The notes under the pieces are model-generated. The model did no database searches, was not told the DNA's origin, and saw only the letters and a program-made list of their open reading frames with translations. The position numbers and the translations under genes were made by a program. A stretch of 64,000 nucleotides of DNA from Desulfosarcina sp963697405 (GTDB taxonomy: Bacteria > Desulfobacterota > Desulfobacteria > Desulfobacterales > Desulfosarcinaceae), in the NCBI GenBank assembly GCA_963697405.1, contig CAVONY010000043.1, positions 1 through 64,000 of the forward strand, given 5' to 3'. Of the stretch, positions 7,657 through 16,537 are shown in pieces (within the stretch, counting starts at the first letter, position 1; every line of letters begins with the position of its first letter).

Positions 7657-9219
7657 CTATTTAGAAGTCTTGCGAAGCTCCAGACGGGTTGCCAAATTGT
7701 GAAGGTTGCTGCGATGCATGCCCAACTCCCTCGCAGCAGCGGCCCAGTTCCCCTTTTTAGCGTCTAAAACACGTTGAATCACCTGTCTTTGAAAATTTTT
7801 TGTGGCTTCACGGAGTGTGTGTCCGGATGGCAATGGCGGGGGCGACGACTGGTACTCAAGCCGCGCAGGCGTTTGGGTCGATGACAGATCGTCACCCAGG
7901 TGCATTGGGTTGACGATCACCGGCTCCCCCGGAGAGGCATCCGCCGAGGCCTTGAGAATCGATCTCGATAATATGTTTTCCAATTCTCTCACGTTACCCG
8001 GCCAGGAATAACCCTTTAATATCTCCATGGCTTCCGTACAGATCCGAACCGGCCCGAGCCCCAGGCGCCGCTGCATGCGCTCGCTGAAAAATCCGGCCAG
8101 CAGCGGAATGTCCGTGCGTCGTTCCCTCAATGCAGGCACCCTGAGCGGATAGACGTTCAGGCGATGGAAGAGATCCTCCCTGAAGTTGCCTTTTTCGACC
8201 TCTCTTTCGAGGTTTCGGTTCGTTGCCGTCAGCAGGCGCACATTTACCTGGATCGGTTTTTCCGACCCGACGCGTTGGATTTCTCCTTCCTGGATGGCCC
8301 GCAGCAGTTTGGCTTGAATGGAAAGGGGAAGTTCACCGATTTCATCCAGAAACAGGGTGCCTTTATCGGCCACCTCGAACTTGCCGGCCCGATCCTTGAC
8401 TGCACCCGTAAACGCCCCTCTTGTATGGCCAAAAAGTTCTGAGTCTGCGAGCGTTTCAGGCATGGCGGCACAGTTCAGATAAAGCATCGGGCCGTCTTTG
8501 CGATTGGATTCCGCATGGATCGCCCGGACAACCAGCTCTTTGCCGACGCCGGTTTCACCCTGGACCAGAACGGTAAAGTCCGAACGGGCGACAAGCTCGA
8601 TCTCGCGGCGCAGTCTGACCATTGCCGGGCTGTTGCCGATGATCTGTTTATCTTTGCCGATCTGAACGTCTCTCATCAAATCAGTGGCAATCTGTCCATG
8701 CCGCCTGGCGCTTTGCTCCAAGGCTTCAATCAGGTTGACGGTTTGCATCTGGGCGCCGGCCAGGGCCCCCACCGCCTTTAAAAAACGGGGTTCGAGATGA
8801 TCGAAGCTGTGGGGGTCTTTTGCATCGGCAGTTAACACACCAATCAGTTGATTCTCCACGCGTAATGGACATCCCAGACAGGCGTGAATGTGGTGAAACT
8901 CATCTGCATCCTCACGCAATAGACCGTCAAACGGATCTGGAAGTGTTGTGTCTGATGGAAAAAGTACCGGCCCATCTGAATTGCAAATGATGTCCAGCCG
9001 AGGGTGATCGCTTCGAACAAAAATACGGCCCATTGCATCCGCTTTAAGGCCAACAGCTGCAATCGGTACCAGCGTTTCTCCGTCAAGGCTGAGTAACGTT
9101 GAGGCATTGTAGGGAATCACGCGGCCGATGGCATGCAGCAACCGCTGGTAGCGATCCTTGGCATTCAGGGCTGCGGTCAAATCAATTGCCATCGACAATA
9201 TAGTATCTAAATGGTCCAT
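7657..9219 (-). CDS. norR: NorR-like sigma54-dependent nitric-oxide regulator
   Basis: A 520-residue enhancer-binding protein with three parts: an N-terminal GAF domain (about 1-170), a central AAA+ domain (about 195-430) and a C-terminal Fis-type HTH (about 475-515). The AAA+ part has Walker A GETGVGKE, the sigma54-contacting GAFTGA loop, and LFLDEIGELPL (Walker B). The GAF segment HHIHACLGCPLRVENQLIGVLTADA has a Cys and Asp at positions comparable to the NO-sensing iron ligands of E. coli NorR. It is divergent from the hemerythrin/qNOR genes, whose upstream region carries a -24/-12 promoter, so it most likely activates them when NO binds its GAF iron. Confidence 0.85.
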   Translation of the reverse strand: MDHLDTILSMAIDLTAALNAKDRYQRLLHAIGRVIPYNASTLLSLDGETLVPIAAVGLKADAMGRIFVRSDHPRLDIICNSDGPVLFPSDTTLPDPFDGLLREDADEFHHIHACLGCPLRVENQLIGVLTADAKDPHSFDHLEPRFLKAVGALAGAQMQTVNLIEALEQSARRHGQIATDLMRDVQIGKDKQIIGNSPAMVRLRREIELVARSDFTVLVQGETGVGKELVVRAIHAESNRKDGPMLYLNCAAMPETLADSELFGHTRGAFTGAVKDRAGKFEVADKGTLFLDEIGELPLSIQAKLLRAIQEGEIQRVGSEKPIQVNVRLLTATNRNLEREVEKGNFREDLFHRLNVYPLRVPALRERRTDIPLLAGFFSERMQRRLGLGPVRICTEAMEILKGYSWPGNVRELENILSRSILKASADASPGEPVIVNPMHLGDDLSSTQTPARLEYQSSPPPLPSGHTLREATKNFQRQVIQRVLDAKKGNWAAAARELGMHRSNLHNLATRLELRKTSK

Positions 9220-9226
9220 AGTTTTT

Positions 9227-9283
9227 ATAACTACAACGTTGTTATGTATTTGAAAACATTTTTTTTGTTAACATAGTGATAAC
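9227..9283. promoter_or_regulatory. Two inverted repeats, candidate NorR enhancer sites
   Basis: ACAACGTTGT (9233-9242) sits within the larger ATAAC...GTTAT palindrome at 9227-9245, and GTTA-N9-TAAC lies at 9267-9283. Both are upstream of the sigma54 promoter at 9322, the usual position for NorR enhancers. They do not exactly fit the E. coli GT-N7-AC consensus, so the assignment is inference from position. Confidence 0.4.
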
Positions 9284-9321
9284 GAACCATATAACAATCT
9301 GAAAATTATATTAAAAATTTT

Positions 9322-9336
9322 TGGCATGGGTATTGC
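9322..9336 (+). promoter_or_regulatory. Sigma54 (-24/-12) promoter of the hemerythrin gene
   Basis: TGGCAT-N5-TTGC matches the sigma54 consensus, with the invariant GG and GC correctly spaced. It lies about 42 nt before the hemerythrin-like ATG and between that gene and the divergent sigma54 activator. Confidence 0.75.
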
Positions 9337-9377
9337 CATTGTTAGAAAACAAATGCGGCTTTTAAAGGAGGTCCGAA

Positions 9378-9935
9378 ATGAAACCAATCGAAGACTTAAA
9401 AATGGAACACGAGGCAGTCAAAATTACACTGAGGATTTTGGACAGTATTTGCAAGCAGGCTGAAAAAACGGGCGAAATGGCCAGCCCTGAACATCTGGAA
9501 CAATTGATCGAGTTTTTTACCACCTTCGTTGATCGATGCCATCACGGAAAAGAAGAAGAACTCCTGTTTCCGGCGTTGGAAGAAGTCGGCGTCAGCAGAG
9601 AAGGCGGGCCCATCGGTGTGATGCTCAAAGAACACCAGCAGGGTCGTGATCACGTCGCCAAAATGAAGGCAGCCCTGATGAGATATCGGGAAGGTGGCCG
9701 AGGGGCTGCAGGCGAATTAGTCCAGCATGCACGTGCATACATTGCCCTGTTGAATCAGCACATAGATAAAGAAAACAATGTGTTGTTTGTACTTGCAGAC
9801 AAGCATCTCTCCGAAGACAAAAAGACGGAACTCTGGGAAGGCTTCGAGACCATAGAAACACAGAAAATCGGACCGGGCAGGCATGAAGCCTTCCATCAGA
9901 TGATTGAGTCTCTGGAGAGCATTTACCTGTCGTGA
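9378..9935 (+). CDS. Hemerythrin-like (HHE) protein
   Basis: A 185-residue four-helix diiron protein. Iron-ligand candidates appear in order: EHE near residues 11-13, RCHHGKEEELLFP near 53-65 (His and Glu), MLKEHQQGRDHV near 81-92, and NQHIDKENNVLF near 127-138 (His and Glu). Such proteins bind O2 or NO or repair/protect iron centres under nitrosative stress. It has a strong ribosome binding site (GGAGG) and a sigma54 promoter immediately upstream, and the broken NO reductase begins 42 nt downstream, so it belongs to the NorR regulon. The exact reaction is unknown. Confidence 0.85.
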   Translation: MKPIEDLKMEHEAVKITLRILDSICKQAEKTGEMASPEHLEQLIEFFTTFVDRCHHGKEEELLFPALEEVGVSREGGPIGVMLKEHQQGRDHVAKMKAALMRYREGGRGAAGELVQHARAYIALLNQHIDKENNVLFVLADKHLSEDKKTELWEGFETIETQKIGPGRHEAFHQMIESLESIYLS

Positions 9936-9977
9936 AATCAGAACCGATCATCTCAATGAAATATAGGAGGTACTATT

Positions 9978-12235
9978 ATGCAAGAGCAGCTATCTGAGAC
10001 TGCCGTTCTCTCTCCATGGTGGCGCCGCAGTGTTGTATTGGTTTTCGTTGTCGGCATGATCGGTCTGATCTTCATGTCGGTGCAGGCATACCGCCATGCA
10101 CCACCGATTCCGGAAAAGGTGGTCGATTCCGCAGGCGTCGTCGTCTTCGACCGGCAGGATATCGAAACGGGCCAGGAGGTATTCCTAAGATACGGCCTGA
10201 TGCAAAACGGTTCGATCTGGGGCCACGGCTCCTACCTGGGCCCGGATTTTTCGGCGCAGTACCTGCACGAACTCTCGCTGGATACCGGACAGGCCATCGC
10301 CAGGCAGGATTTCGGCATGGATTTGTCTGCACTGGATCCATCCCAGCGGGTTCAGGTAGATGCCCGGGTAGCCATTCTTTTGAAGGAGAATCGTTACGAT
10401 CCCGCATCGAAACAGCTGACCTTCATCGATGCGGAAAAAGATTCTTTCCAGAGGCAGCATACGGTCTGGACCGATTATTTCAAACACCCGATATCGAATT
10501 CGGGGCTTCCCGACAACTATATCGATGACCCGGAGGAAATCCGCCAGCTGACGGCGTTCTTTGCCTGGACGGCCTGGGCAAGTGTCGCCAACCGACCGGA
10601 CAAGTCCTATTCGTAAACCAACAACTTCCCCTATGACCCGGTGGTGGGCAACCTTCTGACCAGCGATGCGGTTCTCTGGAGTGCGTTGAGTGTGGCCATG
10701 CTGCTGGCCGGACTGGCCTGTGTGCTGGTCGTTTTCGGCAAGTTCGATTACCTGGGCTGGAAAGGCGGCCCCGAAGGCATCTATCCGCAAATGCTGGCCG
10801 GAGAAGCTACTGCGGGACAAAAGGCGACCATCAAGTATTTTGTGATCGTTGCGTTGCTTTTTCTAACGCAGGTCATGATCGGTGGCGCCCTGGCCCACTA
10901 TCGCGCCGATCCTGGAAATTTCTACGGCATCGACCTGGCTCAATATTTACCGAGCAACATCCTGCGCACCTGGCACCTTCAGTTGGCCATATTCTGGATC
11001 GCCACGGCCTATATAGCCGGCGGTCTGTTGCTGGCCTCTTCAATAAGCCGGGAGGAACCGCGTGGGCATGCCGTGGGCGTGCACGTGCTCTTCTGGGCGC
11101 TGGTGGTACTGGTGGTCGGCAGCCTGTTGGGCGAACTGGCGGGTATCAATCAGCTGTTTGGGCGTTTGGCCACCAGGGCTGGGAGTTCCTCGAGCTGGGG
11201 CGCTTCTGGCAGGTTATCCTGGTCGTCGGACTCAGCTTCTGGATGGGTCTGCTCTACCGGGTGCTCGCACCGGTTTTGAAAGACCCGGAGCGAAGAGAGA
11301 TTTCGCTGCTGTTTTTGGCGGGTGCGGCTTCGATCCCTTTTTTCTACCTGCCGGCCTTTTTTTTCGGCAGCACTACCAATTTTACGGTGGTGGACATGTG
11401 GCGATTCTGGATCATCCACCTGTGGGTGGAAGGGTTCTTTGAGCTTTTCGTAACCATTCTCGTTGCAGTCACCTTCTACCAGTTGGGGGTGGTCAGGCGC
11501 ATCAATGTGGTGCGGGTTATCTACATGGATGCCATCCTCTTTCTGGCGGGCGGTATTATCGGTACGGTGCATCACTGGTATTGGACCGGGCAGGCCAATT
11601 TCACCATGGCGCTGGCAGCCATGTTCTCGGCGCTCGAGGTGGTGCCGCTGACCCTGCTGACCCTGGATGCCTGGGATTTCGTCAAGTTGACCGGTACCGG
11701 GGACACCGCCGGCACGCCTAAAAAGAACATCCCCCACAAATGGGCCTTTTATTTTTTAATGGCCGTTGGGTTCTGGAATTTTGTGGGTGCCGGCATCTTC
11801 GGGTTCCTGATTAATATGCCGGTGGTCAGCTATTACGAGGCGGGTACCATCCTGACCCTGAACCACGGGCACGCCGCCCTGCTGGGAGCATTCGGCATGC
11901 TGGCCATGGCACTTCTGGTCCTGGGCCTGCGCCACGTGTTGACGGACGAACAGTGGGTACTACCGGAAAAGTTCGTCAAGCTCTCCTTCTGGGGCATCAA
12001 CATCGGGCTGGCTTTGATGGTGATCACCAATCTGTTTCCGGAGGGGATCCTGCAGATTTGGGATGTGCTTGAAAATGGCTACTGGCACGCTCGCAGTCTT
12101 GAATTTATCGGCTCGGACCGGATCCGGATGCTGGAATGGGTCAGCATGCCGTCGCATGTGATCCTGATCGTCGTCGGTGTCGTGCCGATGGTGATTGCTT
12201 CGGGATTGACCTACTTAAAAATAAGAAAAAACTGA
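9978..12235 (+). pseudogene. norZ: Quinol-dependent nitric oxide reductase (qNOR), interrupted twice
   Basis: Three frames together spell one fused qNOR (norB/norZ type), a membrane enzyme reducing NO to N2O. The first frame (9978-10616) is the extracytoplasmic part and ends at TAA in DKSYS*TNNFPYDP, where family members have Tyr. Translation then continues in the same frame to about 11165, where one T appears missing: without it the frame goes out of register, with it the sequence reads FGHQGWEFLELGRFW and continues as the third frame (11243-12235). Catalytic-core histidines are visible in HLQLAIFW, HLWVEGFFELF, HHWYWTG and HGHAALLGAFGM. Either a recent double-hit pseudogene or two sequencing errors. 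Start chosen at 9978 after a GGAGG. Confidence 0.8.
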
Positions 12236-12237
12236 TT

Positions 12238-12540
12238 TCAATGGTCCTCCGGGAACAGCATCGACCATGCGGCCGGAGGACCAACCAGCAGGCTCAGGCC
12301 GTCATTCGCGGGTTGCTTGCATGGCTCAGCCCCAAGCGTTTGTGCGATATGCGCCGATGCAGGTGAGAAGTAGACCTTGGTTTCACAATGAAGGCGCCCC
12401 GATTCATGGCGAAGGAAAACCGCCGCGTCATCGGGGCAGTCGGCGTTTGCATATGCCGACCGAAAAGCGGCTTCAACACGACCCACTCCCTGGAAGGCCA
12501 ACATCGCGTCACCGAGATTCTTACAAAACCATATGCTCAT
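12238..12540 (-). CDS. Unknown 100-residue protein, last gene of the nar operon
   Basis: I do not recognise this protein. It begins MSIWFCKNLGDAMLAFQGVG, contains four Cys spread along the chain (residues 6, 35, 52 and 74) and ends in PAAWSMLFPEDH, with no signal peptide or membrane segment. The ATG at 12540 overlaps the stop codon of the preceding small gene (ATGA), which implies translational coupling and argues that it is real. An ATG at 12555 would be a less favourable start. Its stop lies 2 nt past the end of the convergent qNOR gene. A 10-bp inverted repeat (GGTCCTCCGG / CCGGAGGACC, 12243-12282) lies over its 3' end. Confidence 0.55.
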   Translation of the reverse strand: MSIWFCKNLGDAMLAFQGVGRVEAAFRSAYANADCPDDAAVFLRHESGRLHCETKVYFSPASAHIAQTLGAEPCKQPANDGLSLLVGPPAAWSMLFPEDH

Positions 12541-12776
12541 TTTTTCCCGATGCACGCATCTTCGGAGCAGGCTTCTTTTCCACCAACAGATATACTTGTC
12601 CCCGAAGGTTTTTTGCTGCGTTCATCCAGCTGTTTCGGTTCTGCAGGCGTTTCGGCTGCGGGATTCACATCTTTGCCAATACACGCCTCATCCTCGCAGA
12701 CTTCTTTATTGGATACGGAGATGGATGATCGAAAATTGCGATCCTTTGCTTTTGCGCCTTTGGGCGTACTGTTCAT
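12537..12776 (-). CDS. Small Cys-containing protein with two repeats of SISVxxKExCxxxxCIGK
   Basis: A 79-residue hydrophilic protein with an internal duplication: residues 18-35 and 61-78 both read SISV-x2-KE-x-C-x4-CIGK. Each unit has two Cys five residues apart, so the protein could bind a metal or form disulfides, but no known family comes to mind. It has a good ribosome binding site (GGAGG, 6 nt before ATG), lies 12 nt after the DHOD-like gene, and overlaps the next gene by 4 nt, so it is part of the nar operon. The function is unknown. Confidence 0.6.
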   Translation of the reverse strand: MNSTPKGAKAKDRNFRSSISVSNKEVCEDEACIGKDVNPAAETPAEPKQLDERSKKPSGTSISVGGKEACSEDACIGKK

Positions 12777-12788
12777 AGCGGGCCTCCT

Positions 12789-13763
12789 TCAGCTGAAATA
12801 CTTCATAAACTGAACCCGTTCGAAGACGGCGGGATTGCTCGCCGCCTCCTGGCTCATCTTGCCCCGAAAGTCCGAGAGGCTTGAATAATCATGGTCGGCC
12901 ATCCATTTCGTCAAGGTGTCCTGCATGGTGCGAATGTGCTCCGGGCCGTTTTTATACAGGCTGGACGCCACCTGGACGGCCTTGGCGCCGGCCAGAAGTT
13001 GTTTGACTACCGCATTTCCGTCATGAACACCGGTTGACGCAGCCAGGTCGCAACCCACCTTGTTGGCCATGATGGCGATCCAGCGTAGTGAGATCGCCAG
13101 TTCAGCCGGTGTGCTGTATACGAAGGAGGGCTTTATTTTCAGCTTGTCAATGTCGATATCAGGGCTGAAGAAGCGATTGAAAAGAACCAGTCCCGCAACG
13201 CCTGAATTGGATAGCCGTTGAATCATCTGGCCAAGGCTCGAAAAATAAAAACTGATCTTAAGCGCGATGGGTACAGAGACCGTATCCAACAGCCGTTCAA
13301 TGACTTTGAAGTACATACCTTCCTGTTCCTGGCTGGATCGGCTGAAATCCGACGGCAAAAAAAACATATTCAGCTCGATGGCGTCGGCACCGGCTTCTTC
13401 GATCTGTTGGGCAAAGGATATCCATTCGTGAGAATAGACGCAATTGATACTGGCGATGATCGGGATAGACACCTTGTTCTTGGATTCCTTGATCAGGTCG
13501 GTGTACTTTTTTACTTTTTCACCTTTTAAATGAAAATCGTAGTAGTCGAACTGATCCAGGTTGACGCCGTCGGCTTCCGCTTCCTTTAAAATATCTTCAT
13601 GCTCGAAAACGATTTCTTCTTCGAAAATGGATTTCAGAACAATCGCACCAGCGCCGCTCCGTTCAAGTTTTTGTATCTTTTCGACCGAATCGGTCAATCC
13701 GGAGCTGCCGGCAATGATGGGACTGTTAAGTTTCAGGCCCAGATAGCTAGTGGTTAAATCCAT
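12789..13763 (-). CDS. Dihydroorotate dehydrogenase-like flavoprotein
   Basis: A 324-residue TIM-barrel protein of the DHOD/FMN class. It opens with MDLTTSYLGLKLNSPIIAGSSGLTDS and has IIASINCVYSHEWISFAQQIEEAGADAIELNMFF, then VPIALKISFYF, a C-terminal STGVHDGNAVVKQLLAGAKAVQVAS phosphate-binding block. These are DHOD-like FMN motifs, yet the usual pyrimidine genes are absent and the gene lies 28 nt after narK in the nitrate operon. The start is the ATG at 13763, preceded by AAAGGAG. The oxidisable substrate is unknown; a flavin-dependent role in nitrogen-oxide metabolism is only a guess from context. Confidence 0.75.
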   Translation of the reverse strand: MDLTTSYLGLKLNSPIIAGSSGLTDSVEKIQKLERSGAGAIVLKSIFEEEIVFEHEDILKEAEADGVNLDQFDYYDFHLKGEKVKKYTDLIKESKNKVSIPIIASINCVYSHEWISFAQQIEEAGADAIELNMFFLPSDFSRSSQEQEGMYFKVIERLLDTVSVPIALKISFYFSSLGQMIQRLSNSGVAGLVLFNRFFSPDIDIDKLKIKPSFVYSTPAELAISLRWIAIMANKVGCDLAASTGVHDGNAVVKQLLAGAKAVQVASSLYKNGPEHIRTMQDTLTKWMADHDYSSLSDFRGKMSQEAASNPAVFERVQFMKYFS

Positions 13764-13791
13764 ACGTGTCTCCTTTCGCATATGCACTATC

Positions 13792-15111
13792 TTATTTTTT
13801 GCTGAGTGATGGTTTAGTCGCTTCACCTACCGGCGCTTGGCGTGTCAATAGAACAATAAAACCGATTCCCAGAAGTGACAATACCAGAAACACGCTGAAG
13901 CCCTGGGCGTATCCTGCCGGACCATTGAACTTTACAAACATCCCCATCACTGGAGGCAGGACAAATCCGCCGAACGCACCTAAACCACCGACGATTCCGG
14001 CTGCGCCGCCCACTGCAGCCGGGCTGTATTTGGGCACCAGTTTGAAGACGGCGGCATTGGCAAACCCCATACCCAGCGCCAGCAGGAGTACACCGACCAC
14101 CGCTCCCCCAATCGACCGGCCTGACAGGGTCATCAACAACGCGCCGGCCGCCACGATTGCAAAAGAGAGAAGGGTGACTTTCTCTCCCCCGATGCGATCG
14201 GCGGCATAACCGCCCAGCACGCGAAGCAGACTGGCCGAAAGTGAGTACAGGGCGGTGAGCAGTCCGGCCTGAACCAGCCCAACGGCAAACAGCTCTGACC
14301 AATAGGTCGGAAACCAGACCGTCAAGGCGATAAACCCGCCAAAGGTGATAAAATAAAAATAGGTCAGCACCCACGTGCGCCAGTCGGATCCGGCTTTGCG
14401 TATGGAATCCATGGCCTTGCCTGAAGGGAGCAGCTCTTCCCCGCAGGCCAGCAGCAGGGCTTCCGGGTCGATGTCAAGCCCCATTTCCCGGTATTGAAAA
14501 TAGGGGGCATCCTGCATGTAGATATAGACCAGCACGACCAACAGCACGAGGATCCCCAGCCAGAGCACATAGGAGATGGTGAATCCCAGCCAGACGACCA
14601 GCGACGGCAGAATCAGGGCAAACAGACCCGGGGCCAGGTTTCCCAGGCCGGCATAAATGGCCAGTGCCGACCCTTGTGCCCGCTGTGGATACCAATAGGA
14701 AACCGAGGGGATGCCCACGGAAAACGTGGCAATGCCGCAGCCGCTCAAAATACCGAAGAGCAGAAAAAATGGATAGTGGGCGGGTTGCGGTTCGGGAAAC
14801 AGACCGAACATGAGGGTGATGCCGGCTACGCCGAGGATGGCCATGGTGAGAAGAATCAGGATCGGTTTCTTCCCGCCTGTTCGATCGACCATGGCGCCGA
14901 ACGGAATTCTCAACAAGGATCCGGTCAACGCTGGACTGGCTGCCAGCAGTCCCATCAGCAACGGGCTCAGTGATAGGGTCTGCTTCAGGATCGGTACGAT
15001 GGGGCCAAAAGCGGATACACCCGCAAAACCGCCGAAAAAGGCGATGGTCGACCAGGTCAGGGCTTCCCGCGGGCTGGATTTGGCATAGCAGACATTGTCA
15101 TTGTCGTTCAT
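13792..15111 (-). CDS. narK: NarK-type nitrate/nitrite transporter (MFS)
   Basis: A 439-residue major facilitator with about 12 membrane segments. The nitrate-signature-like segment IYAGLGNLAPGLFA (near residues 155-168) and a second Gly-rich one, AAGIVGGLGAFGGFVLPPVMG (near 385-405), fit the NarK/nitrate-nitrite porter group, as does the LRIPFGAMVDRTGGKKP loop. It imports nitrate and/or exports nitrite at the inner membrane. The ATG at 15111 is favoured by an AGGTG 6 nt upstream. It follows narI by 60 nt in the same operon. Confidence 0.9.
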   Translation of the reverse strand: MNDNDNVCYAKSSPREALTWSTIAFFGGFAGVSAFGPIVPILKQTLSLSPLLMGLLAASPALTGSLLRIPFGAMVDRTGGKKPILILLTMAILGVAGITLMFGLFPEPQPAHYPFFLLFGILSGCGIATFSVGIPSVSYWYPQRAQGSALAIYAGLGNLAPGLFALILPSLVVWLGFTISYVLWLGILVLLVVLVYIYMQDAPYFQYREMGLDIDPEALLLACGEELLPSGKAMDSIRKAGSDWRTWVLTYFYFITFGGFIALTVWFPTYWSELFAVGLVQAGLLTALYSLSASLLRVLGGYAADRIGGEKVTLLSFAIVAAGALLMTLSGRSIGGAVVGVLLLALGMGFANAAVFKLVPKYSPAAVGGAAGIVGGLGAFGGFVLPPVMGMFVKFNGPAGYAQGFSVFLVLSLLGIGFIVLLTRQAPVGEATKPSLSKK

Positions 15112-15171
15112 TGGAATCACCTCACACGTTACCATCGACCGGTATTTGGTACAGCGATCCGTCTTCTACGG

Positions 15172-15846
15172 TCAGGGGCCTGACAACCGCCGACGAAACA
15201 GGATATGGCTTCTGAAAAAATAGAAAACCGGTGCACTCCAGATATGCACCAGGCGGCTGAATGGTGAAAAAGCCAGCAGCGCCCAGGCCAGTGTGACGTG
15301 GATCTTGAAGCCCAAGGGGACCGGCCGCATCAGTTCGGGCTCGGGGCTGAAAAAAACGATCCCCCGGATCCACGGCGCCACGCTGTCGAGCACGTTGTAA
15401 TTCCCGAAAAATACGTTGTAAACGCCCCCGGCCACCACAAGGGTCAGACTGCCCAGGGTGATCAGATCATTGACGCTGCCGGCGGCTCGAACGCGGTCGT
15501 TGGTCAGCCGGCGCCGGAGCAGGAGCAAGCACCCGGCCAAAGCGGCGATGCCCACCACCTCGCCCATCCAATGGGCGATGGCCAGGTGCATATCAGACGT
15601 GATGCCAAACAGATCGTAGTATTTTTGAGGGATTAACAGGCCGCCGGCATGGCCCAAAAACGTCAGAATGATGCCGATGTGAAAGAGTACGGAGCCCCAA
15701 CGCAGTGATTGGTTATCCAAAAGCTGGCTGGAGTGGGAATTCCAGGCATAGCGGTCGGTGACATACCGGTAGGAATGCCCGACCACGAAGGTGGTGAGGC
15801 ACAGATAGGGAAGAACGGTAAACGTGAGTGTATAGAAAAGATCCAT
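15172..15846 (-). CDS. narI: Respiratory nitrate reductase gamma subunit (cytochrome b)
   Basis: A 224-residue membrane protein with five predicted helices that carries two b hemes and passes quinol electrons to NarH. Candidate heme ligands are LFHIGIILTFLGHAGG (two His in one helix, near 56 and 66) and the C-terminal FKIHVTLAWALLAFSPFSRLVHIW pair (near 184 and 202). Length agrees with NarI (about 225). A GGAGG precedes the ATG. It follows narJ by 18 nt. Confidence 0.95.
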   Translation of the reverse strand: MDLFYTLTFTVLPYLCLTTFVVGHSYRYVTDRYAWNSHSSQLLDNQSLRWGSVLFHIGIILTFLGHAGGLLIPQKYYDLFGITSDMHLAIAHWMGEVVGIAALAGCLLLLRRRLTNDRVRAAGSVNDLITLGSLTLVVAGGVYNVFFGNYNVLDSVAPWIRGIVFFSPEPELMRPVPLGFKIHVTLAWALLAFSPFSRLVHIWSAPVFYFFRSHILFRRRLSGP

Positions 15847-15864
15847 GGGATTTCCTCCTGCGGG

Positions 15865-16425
15865 CTACGCATGTGCTTCGGGCGCATGTTCGCTGTTGTC
15901 AATCGATGGGTCCCGTTCGACGGCCATGGTGACGATCGGTTGCATCAAGGCCGCATAGAACGGTGCCTTTTCTTCCAGCCGGGCAACCAGCGGCTGCATG
16001 CCCTGCAGGCACTGCCAAACCGGTCCGGTATGCTCCGGATGCGGACAGATCGAAAGAAATTCCAGCATCATGGGCAGATAATCGGGCAATTCGCCCGTGA
16101 TGCGCTCCCACCCGGCCTGCTCGTAATTGTGCTGCAGGTTGGCCAGCGCAGCAGCCCGTTTTTCATTGTCACCAAAAGCGTGGAAGGTCATGTTCATGGT
16201 CGTTTTGGGATCGATGTCGAAGACGGCCGTATATCTTTCCTGAACCTGGATGAGACTCAGGGTGTTTAGCTCGTTGACAAACGCCTGGATGGCTGACTCA
16301 ATTTCCGCCGGGCGTGAATGGTCGGCGGCAGACGAAATCTCATCCAGGCGGTTGAACAGCTCCTCGTCGGGATAGTGCAACAACACCGAGAGCAGGTGCA
16401 GCGAATCGGTTGGGTGGTCGGTCAT
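15865..16425 (-). CDS. narJ: Nitrate reductase assembly chaperone
   Basis: A 186-residue NarJ/TorD-like chaperone needed to insert the molybdenum cofactor into NarG before membrane attachment. It opens with DSLHLLSVLLHYPDEELF and carries the family block VQERYTAVFDIDPKTTMNMTFHAFGDNEKR. The position between narH and narI, length and helical make-up all fit. It has an AGGAGAG ribosome binding site. Confidence 0.92.
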   Translation of the reverse strand: MTDHPTDSLHLLSVLLHYPDEELFNRLDEISSAADHSRPAEIESAIQAFVNELNTLSLIQVQERYTAVFDIDPKTTMNMTFHAFGDNEKRAAALANLQHNYEQAGWERITGELPDYLPMMLEFLSICPHPEHTGPVWQCLQGMQPLVARLEEKAPFYAALMQPIVTMAVERDPSIDNSEHAPEAHA

Positions 16426-16537
16426 TGTTGGTCTCTCCTTCTCATCGCCGGATAGCTTTAGCAGTTAATTATCGTTTTTCCGCGTTCTCAGCGTGCTCCG
16501 CGGTGAGATTTTTCCAGTCATTCATGCTACTTTGCAT

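Noticed and set aside
12243..12282. 10-bp inverted repeat as a bidirectional terminator between qNOR and the nar operon
   Set aside because: The loop is 20 nt, no T tract follows on either side, and it lies in the coding end of the 100-residue gene.
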